DNA of 64,000 bases from Mytilus trossulus (lineage: Eukaryota > Mollusca > Bivalvia > Mytilida > Mytilidae). The notes under the pieces were generated by a model that searched no databases, had not been told where the DNA came from, and worked only from the letters and a program-made list of their open reading frames with translations. Shown here in pieces: positions 58,701 through 64,000 of this stretch. The first letter of the stretch is position 1, and each line of letters starts with the position of its first letter. Both the position numbers and the translations under genes were made by a program. The stretch is taken from NCBI RefSeq assembly GCF_036588685.1, contig NC_086386.1, forward strand, positions 6,666,117-6,730,116. The letters are read 5' to 3'.

Positions 58701-59334
58701 TCAGTTATTGTTCAGTTATTAGTTTTTGAAGCTTAAGTATTACATAAGTTCAAAAGCTTACATTTAGTGTAATGTGTGTGTTTGTATTATATTTCTGTTG
58801 CGTAGTGTTATCATTTAAGCACTGATTTTAAAAATGTTCATATGAGCGGGAGGTTTGGATAGCGATGAATCGAGGTGAAAACTTAAAGTATCCCTTACCA
58901 AATCAGGAATATGGCAGTTGTTATCAAATGGTTCGTTTCTATTTATGTTGGCGTTTGTTTTTGTTGCACTTTAGTATTCCTGTTGTTCATTTGTTTTCCT
59001 CAGTAATTTGATCTGGTTTTTTTCGAGTTTAGTTTGTTTCCCGGATCTGTTTTCTTTCAATCGTTTTATGACTTTTGTATACCGGGATACTACTGCTGCT
59101 TTTATTTGTTTGTTTTTCATTCTAGGATATGTGTTTACAGAAAAAATAAGTGAAATGTGGCGGATAGCTGAGAAACTTGAGTTTGGTATTGTTGGTGTAA
59201 ATGAAGGATTACCTGCAATGCCAGAAGCTATCTTCGGTGGTTGGAAGGAATCAGGATTGGGACGCGAAGGAGGAAAATATGGCCTGGAAGATTACTTAGA
59301 AATTAAATACGTGTGCATGGGTGGACTAGAATGA
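49599..59334 (+). CDS. ALDH5A1: Succinate-semialdehyde dehydrogenase, mitochondrial (complete)
   Basis: Oxidises succinic semialdehyde to succinate with NAD, the last step of GABA breakdown, in the mitochondrial matrix. Exons: 49599-49785, 51266-51387, 52178-52261, 52721-52891, 53513-53629, 54091-54234, 55190-55333, 55868-56026, 57568-57731, 58075-58133, 59126-59334. All joints keep frame and give 519 aa, close to the human 535. Residues 1-30 are basic with no acidic residue ([17 protein letters not shown]), a good import signal. ALDH fold landmarks: [14 protein letters not shown] (about 48-61), WNFP with Asn190, KPAEDTP with Lys213, FTGSTPVGK (267-275), general-base Glu291 in LENGG (most relatives ELGG), catalytic Cys325 in [18 protein letters not shown], and the C-terminal [21 protein letters not shown]. 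The C-x-C pair used as a redox switch in human SSADH is kept. Single-copy look; orthology to ALDH5A1 is clear over other ALDH families. Confidence 0.95.
49936..50130 (-). repeat. SINE-like family D copy
   Basis: Inverted copy of the family with AGACGAAACGCGCGTCTGGC. Others: 6045-6140 (+), 50285-50440 (-), 59742-60043 (+, two pieces), 62170-62270 (-). Confidence 0.75.
50690..50900 (-). repeat. SINE-like family E copy
   Basis: Inverted relative to the copy at 17870-18055. Shares GAGCACCTGAGATCACCC-type start and GTTTGACTGTCCCTTTGGT-type end. Confidence 0.7.
51266..51387 (+). CDS. ALDH5A1: SSADH exon 2
   Basis: [20 protein letters not shown] then [20 protein letters not shown]: classic ALDH N-terminal helix region. 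Donor GTAGTG. Confidence 0.93.
51584..51795. mobile_element. 212-bp foldback MITE
   Basis: TACTGTGGATTCATT..AATTTTCGTG at the left; the right end is its inverse, ending AATGAATCCACAGTA. The whole element is nearly self-complementary. Lies in SSADH intron 2. Confidence 0.85.
52178..52261 (+). CDS. ALDH5A1: SSADH exon 3
   Basis: [20 protein letters not shown] then AKILTLEM; phase 0 at both ends; the family's R..L.R....I..N...L...T..E helix. Confidence 0.92.
52721..52891 (+). CDS. ALDH5A1: SSADH exon 4
   Basis: [36 protein letters not shown] and [17 protein letters not shown] is the conserved start after the E-x-G-K substrate-side turn. Confidence 0.94.
53513..53629 (+). CDS. ALDH5A1: SSADH exon 5
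   Basis: [20 protein letters not shown] then [19 protein letters not shown]: oxyanion Asn190 and cofactor-binding Lys213. Confidence 0.95.
54091..54234 (+). CDS. ALDH5A1: SSADH exon 6
   Basis: [20 protein letters not shown] ... [10 protein letters not shown], Rossmann-fold cofactor site. Confidence 0.95.
54364..54640 (+). repeat. Dispersed repeat ATGCCCCACCTACGATAG family
   Basis: Contains GTCCGTTCGTC.., TTTTTGGTCAAGGTAG and ATGAAGTTGAAGTCCAATCA. An inverted relative lies at 27195-27345. In SSADH intron 6. Confidence 0.65.
55190..55333 (+). CDS. ALDH5A1: SSADH exon 7
   Basis: [20 protein letters not shown] and KFRNTGQ. Carries catalytic Glu291, with Asn replacing the usual Leu after it. 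Confidence 0.95.
55868..56026 (+). CDS. ALDH5A1: SSADH exon 8
   Basis: [20 protein letters not shown]: nucleophile Cys325 and neighbouring Cys327; then [18 protein letters not shown]. Confidence 0.95.
56050..56300 (+). repeat. SINE-like family F copy
   Basis: Shares ..GTGCATGGATTTATGAGTTTTGAAC and TACTACTGTTGCCTTTATTTA with the copy at 58890-59120. Partial relatives at 11570-11715, 39940-40060 and 44420-44590. Confidence 0.65.
56758..56979. mobile_element. 222-bp foldback MITE, TACTGTAAACCAAC type
   Basis: Ends TACTGTAAACCAACTAAATT and its inverse AATAAGTTGGTTTACAGTA; interior with repeated TTCGCG. Same family as 6918-7127. Confidence 0.85.
57568..57731 (+). CDS. ALDH5A1: SSADH exon 9
   Basis: [40 protein letters not shown] and [10 protein letters not shown]; the usual ALDH EExFGP glutamate reads Glu-Glu-Gln-Phe-Gly-Pro. 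Confidence 0.94.
58075..58133 (+). CDS. ALDH5A1: SSADH exon 10
   Basis: Short 59-nt exon [19 protein letters not shown], phase 2 in and phase 1 out. Family reads A..LAN.T..GLAGY. Confidence 0.92.
59126..59334 (+). CDS. ALDH5A1: SSADH exon 11, terminal
   Basis: [60 protein letters not shown] and YVCMGGLE then TGA. An ATTAAA lies about 90 bp after the stop. The acceptor tract comes directly after a dispersed repeat. Confidence 0.95.
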
Positions 59335-60442
59335 TTATATGTTGGAAAATCAGTGATGGAGTATATGTTAGAGAGTTATGCATCAAAGAAGAGAACTTCA
59401 TAACCAGATTGTTATATGTATATCATTAAACAGAAAAAGAGACGGCTAAGTTTATGTAAATACAAGTTATAATATGTGCATTTTAAAGAGTCGCAGGCAA
59501 TTTATCAAATTGATAAAATATTTTAAAACTATTGTTATGAATATACTAAACAGAATAGTCGTTATTTTTTATAAAAATGTATGACATCAATTTCAATTTG
59601 TTACTTTCATAAATATCCGAATATATATCGTTTATCTGTCATATGTAATCTGTTTGTTGTTTTGCATTCGTTCTTGACACAAATGCTTCATAAGTATGTT
59701 CTATCCACCAAGTTTTATCGTATTTCATGTATATACTTACAAACGAGCGTCTGGCGCAATTACAAAGTTTCATCCTGGTATCTATGATGAGTGTATTTTT
59801 TATAAATTTCCTGTATACAAAACTTTGAACTTTTTGAAAAACTAAGGATTTTCTTATCCCAGGCATAGATTACCTTAGCCGTATTTGGCACAACTTTTTG
59901 GAATTTTGGATCCTCAATGCTCTTCAACTTTGTATTTGTTTGGCTTTAAAACTATTTTGATATGAGCATCACTGATGAGTCTTATGTAGACGAAACGCGC
60001 GTCTGGCGTACTAAATTATAATCCTGGTACCTTTTGATAACTAGCATTTATAGATATCTTAAATACCAGTTTCTTGTTTTAGTCAGCTTGTATGCTGATT
60101 AACATTTTTCGATTCTCTGTTTATATATGACTTACAGTATTCGATATGAAGACTATATAAATTCTTTTAAAAAACAATGTCAGCTTATCCCACCGCTCTC
60201 TAAATGTATGAATGTAAATTATCTAAAGCCCAGTCATGAAGTATTTGGTATTCTTTCTTTGAGTCGGCTCCTCAGCTAATAAAAAGAACGTATGCACCAT
60301 GTTTACAGTTTTCTTGTAATAAGGTTTAAAAGAAAAAACAAAACAAAATTTAAACTAATTCTGCTACATTTTATGTGTTACATAATTCTACAATTCGATT
60401 TTGAAATACACTAGATAATGCAGGTAAATGAAGCATACACTC
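59335..60442. other. Space between convergent SSADH and SLC26 gene B
   Basis: Both 3' UTRs should lie in this 1.1 kb. Holds two pieces of family D at 59742-60043. No gene. Confidence 0.6.
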
Positions 60443-60552
60443 TTACACGTCAGAGTTTGAGTGATTGCCTAATGCACTCGAGACATCGATGTATATACTG
60501 TCCTTATATTCTTCAAAGAATTCGGCTGCTTTAAGTATGGACAATACTTTTT
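60443..60552 (-). CDS. Gene B terminal exon
   Basis: 110 nt after a TTTTTTTTTTAG acceptor; KAAEFFEEYKDSIYIDVSSA then LGNHSNSDV and TAA. Matches the last STAS helix. Confidence 0.85.
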
Positions 60553-63500
60553 CTAAAAAAAAAAGATATATGTAAAGAGGGTGAGAATTTTGTATTCATG
60601 ATTTTTTACCTTCCTACAAAAATCAACAAGATTGTCTTTCTGATTGTGTGTGTGATTTATGTTGATTGTTTTCAAACTTGCAACCTTTTAATAAAACTTA
60701 CGAGGAACATAAGGAAAACTATCACTACAAAAGTCAAAAAAGACCAGTTTTTGTCTGAATTTGCATGAATTTTTACTTGACATTCTTAATTTGTCTAAAT
60801 AATATTTAAAAATTCTTGACATGGTATTAATTTGTCTAATAAGGTTCTTGATTTTCTTGACAAGTGTCTTGACAGTATGAACATTGTCTTAAAATTTCTC
60901 GACACTTCCTGTATCATCTGATAAGAGTCTGGATTAGTCTCAACCAATTCTTGACTGTCTTAATTTTGTCTCGATCTGTCTTGACATATTCTTGACATTC
61001 TTAATAATGTCTTAGTATGTCTTGACATATTCTTGACATTCTAAATAATGTCTCGACACATTCTTGACAGTCTGAAATATGTCTTGACACTTTCTCAACA
61101 GAATAAATTTCGCCTGAAATTTGTACAGACTTATTCTATATATTATGTATACAGAGTATATGTCTCCAAGTTGATACGAGTTTCAGGAACTTTAGAATCA
61201 TATAATGTTTAACTTAATTTATTGTGCTAATTTGCATAAGAAGTTATTGATCCAGACCTACAGAATGTTTACCATTGCTTCGAAAAAGTTTACAAATGCC
61301 ATAATGACTTGGTTGACAGTTATGGCATATCGGTCACAAATAACCTTGAATATTTGTGAATTGTGAAAACACCGAATGCCACGTATTTCCTGGTGTTTAC
61401 TTTTCATGATAAACTCGATTGGTCCCAATAGAAGAGCACGATCTGATTAACATTCAATAACACACGACACCACCCTTGGATTTGTGGGACTGGTGTTCCT
61501 AAGGTGTATTTTTATTGTTAATCAATTTGAGAATTTTTTAGCATCAATTTACTTTTGACCAATATTTTCTCTACTATCAACAAGTTTTAAATACAAGAGC
61601 AATATGATGACCAGGTAGAGAAAATAAGTACTTACTGTTTGGTGCAGCCACTAACACACGAATGTTCACCTTTTCATATTCAGTGTAAACCTGCAAATGG
61701 ACAAGCAATAAGTTTTTTCTCCATCTGGTGTTAGAGCTGGTCTAATTTTCACTAGTTCAGTTGGGTAATATTTATTTTTTCGGTTTTTAAGGACGGCCTC
61801 TTTTTAAAATACCTTCGTGTTTGGTATTTTTGTAGTTCGATTTCTAACACTGTGCGTGCTTATAAAGGAATACTGTTCATTTATCATTTGTATAATTATG
61901 GAACCAACTGCAGTGTAGGTCGGCCATAAAAAGGATATGCAACATGCATTTTTGTTCTTGTGTTAATAGCTTGATTTATTGTAATCCATGTAAACACATA
62001 TTTCTTTTTTTATGTATAACAAGAGAAGCTAATGGGCTGTCTTTGTGGAGAGGCAATCGGCATACACGTTTGACAAATACCTAGACAGAGAGGATGAAAA
62101 AGAGATATCCCTGTCGTTCGCAAAATGTAAAAGAAATTCATTTAAAGAAACAAAATACATGAAAATAAACTCATCATAGATCCCAGGATTTAAATTTTAC
62201 ATTTACGTCAGACGCGCGTGTCGTTTACAAAAGACTCATCAGTGAAGCTCTAATAAAAAAAGTTAAAAGGACCAAATAAAGAAATTACTCATCTATTCTA
62301 CCTTCCAACGTTTGGTTAAATTTGATTTGAATTTCACAGTATTTCACAATCCCCACAAAAAAAAACTTACGCGACGTAGTGCTTTTACTCCGACCAAGTC
62401 AACAAAATTTATAGTGGAGAAGTCAAGAACAATAGTTGTGACGTCAGTAAATGCACTCGTGTCAACATTTAGTATAACTTTTTCCTTTTCATCTGAATTA
62501 ACATTAGCTAACTGGTCTTCATTCTGAAACAAAACAAGTCAAACTGAATTTAAATAAGAAGCCTTTGCAAACCTTTATATGGTGTAATGGAACATAATAG
62601 CTAAAAATGAATCATCACTAAAGCTTAGTATTCGCCACTTAGCGGACGATATTGTATGACTAAATTATATACTGTACTAGTATATATTTGTTTAGGGGCC
62701 AGCTGAAGGACGCCTCCGGATGCGGGACTTTCTCCCTGCATTGAAGACTTGTTGGTGACCTTTTTCTGTTTTTTTTTTATTTGATCGGGTTGTTGTCTCT
62801 TTGACACATTCCCCATTTCCATTCTCAATTTTATTATTGTAAAGGAGCAAGCTACAGTCGTTTTCAACTTTGAAATTTTTAGCTGCGTTGAAGACATATT
62901 GGTAACATATGGGTCTTTTCTGACCTTTTGGGTGGGTGTTGTCCCCTGGACATATTCCCATTTCTTTTCTCAATTCTAGCTATATGATATGGAAGTCGAA
63001 TAAAGTACTTCTAGTATAGTCGATTTGTTTGACTGGCGATTTATCCTAAAGCTTAATCATGCAATGCATTTCTTTTAGATAATGATAACTGATTGCTTTT
63101 CTGGTGCAGTTTGTTTTTATCATATACCCAGTATAATGTCATGAATTTTAAGTTTTATTTTTATCCTGTGGTATCTTTTAAAACAATATTTAAGCAATCA
63201 ACAGAAATTATAAAACATATAAAACGCCATCTTATGTACAAATAATCAACATTAAGGCAGTTGATTCGTATAGAGAAAGTCTTAACATGGTAATCTTCTT
63301 ACAATTTTGAGTTGAACAACACCCCTTTAACTACGCATTTCAATTTTAGGTAGCATATTGTATTTGAAAAAAGAAACGGATACAGTGACTTACATCTGAA
63401 GATTCTTTTTTCTGTTTCTCAAGCTTCTTCTTCATTTTTCTGAGTTTTTCAGGATCGACACCTGATGCCTTAGCTACAGCTTTTACAAACATATCACTAT

Positions 63501-63558
63501 TTGCAAAATAAATAGGAGATTGGTACTGTATCACACGGACACCACTTGGTTCTGTTTG
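60443..63558 (-). CDS. Gene B: SLC26-family anion transporter, C-terminal STAS part (5' end off window)
   Basis: Second SLC26 gene in the same orientation as gene A. Exons: 63558-63394 (QYQSPIYFANSDMFVKAVAK, then a KKKLEKQKK basic stretch), 62523-62371 (TDVTTIVLDFSTINFVDLVG), 61690-61636 (VYTEYEKVNIRVLVAAPN) and 60552-60443 (KKVLSILKAAEFFEEYKDSI .. stop TAA 60443-60445). Phases agree: 0, 0, 1. The first exon has the same length (165 nt) and phase as gene A exon 13, showing common ancestry, while the sequence differs enough to be an older paralogue. The STAS domain is cytosolic and mediates regulation and protein contacts in the family. The membrane domain must lie beyond 64000. Confidence 0.88.
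60680..61115 (-). repeat. Degenerate minisatellite, TTCTTGACA-type units
   Basis: Plus strand shows about 15 irregular copies of TTCTTGACATTCTTAATAATGTC/GTCTTGACATAT-like units, with related TTCTCGACA variants, inside the last intron of gene B. Confidence 0.75.
61636..61690 (-). CDS. Gene B penultimate exon
   Basis: 55-nt exon VYTEYEKVNIRVLVAAPN, acceptor TTTGCAG, donor GTAAGTAC. Short size kept it out of simple open-frame searches. Confidence 0.85.
62371..62523 (-). CDS. Gene B STAS core exon
   Basis: 153 nt, acceptor TTTGTTTCAG, donor GTAAGTTT. Reads TTIVLDFSTINFVDLVGVKA then LRR; D-L-V-G replaces the bacterial phosphoserine site. Confidence 0.92.
62640..62980 (-). repeat. Two tandem SINE-like family C copies
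   Basis: A fuller copy (62640-62830) is followed by a partial, more diverged one (62870-62980) with TGTCCCCTGGACATATTCCC. In the intron between two STAS exons of gene B. Confidence 0.75.
63394..63558 (-). CDS. Gene B STAS exon (first in window)
   Basis: 165 nt between GTTGTAG and GTAAGTCA; PSGVRVIQYQSPIYFANSDM is the first STAS strand. Followed by a Lys-rich variable loop. Confidence 0.9.
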
Positions 63559-63654
63559 CTACAACACCAACGATAAGATATAACAATCAGTAGCCAACAT
63601 AGATTTGAAGCATTAGTCACATAGTTAAACAGACCAAACTGTCATAATATCAAA

Positions 63655-63870
63655 CTCATTAATTGATTGTTGGTGTTTATTGCAACTCTCGGTGCTATAG
63701 GTCCCTTATCGTATATCGCCAAGTTTTTGTCTGGTGATTGAAAATGGTGTTTCTGAAGAGGACAACTACACTGACAACCAGTGTCTATTGAGATCGGAGT
63801 CGAACGCACATGCTATGAGTGGGACTTTAAACGTCTGTGTTAACAGACTGCTAATATCCCGCTTTAGATT
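63655..63870 (+). repeat. Possible SINE-like copy
   Basis: TTGATTGTTGGTGTTTATTG start resembles the 37925-38310 repeat's TTGATTGTTGGTTGCTTAAC. Otherwise diverged. Confidence 0.35.
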
Positions 63871-64000
63871 ATTACAAGTCTCACAATAGTATAGACTGGG
63901 ATAAACATAAAAAAGGCCATTTTCTTTACCTTACAATTTGGTTTATTTTTACAGTTATCATTAGGGTAATATGTTAATTAATTTGTCATACATTGTGTTT

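Noticed and set aside
62312-62527. Plus-strand 71-residue frame
   Set aside because: Shadow of the minus-strand STAS exon of gene B.

Overview
The window is animal genomic DNA: AT-rich, with intron-split genes (GT..AG splice sites, phases that match across exons) and many short interspersed repeats. The repeat families and the gene types suggest a bivalve mollusc, most likely a mytilid mussel. This is an inference from repeat character, not a database match. Nearly all long open frames are shadows or fall in repeats. The real genes had to be assembled exon by exon.

Layout. (1) A minus-strand SLC26-family anion transporter, gene A, runs from a first exon at 45373-45658 through 13 more exons between 15509 and 3731. 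Together they encode 632 codons: an N-terminal region, the membrane domain and most of the STAS domain. The last C-terminal exons were not found. (2) A second, frameshifted copy of exon 1 lies at 18098-18385. It belongs to a tandem duplication of about 3.7 kb whose two copies are about 17.7-45.2 kb (broken by insertions) and about 45.2-48.9 kb. (3) A 22.2-kb inverted-repeat element at 21599-43773 sits in the left copy. The right copy keeps the empty site, which shows a 4-bp target duplication, GTGA. The element's long terminal inverted repeats carry ladders of the perfect palindrome TTGGAAGAAATTTCTTCCAA. (4) A complete plus-strand succinate-semialdehyde dehydrogenase gene (ALDH5A1-like, 11 exons, 519 aa) occupies 49599-59334. 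It is head-to-head with gene A and tail-to-tail with gene B. (5) Gene B, a second SLC26 gene on the minus strand, contributes its last four exons (63558-60443); its 5' part is off the window.

The most unusual structure is a tandem array of about 45 units of about 64 bp at 12081-14970. Each unit is a copy of the intron 2/exon 3 boundary of gene A: about 18 nt of pyrimidine tract plus AG acceptor, then 46 nt of exon 3. The intron therefore carries dozens of copies of the acceptor in front of the real one.

The rest is repeats. There are small inverted-repeat transposons (2.8, 6.9, 8.4, 16.3, 20.1, 23.5, 28.2, 30.3, 51.6 and 56.8 kb), a MULE-type element with an 8-bp target duplication and a dead transposase fragment (32646-33639), and several SINE-like families. 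Apart from that fragment and a degenerate cysteine-rich remnant near 16.6 kb, I see no transposase, and none that could have moved the 22-kb element.
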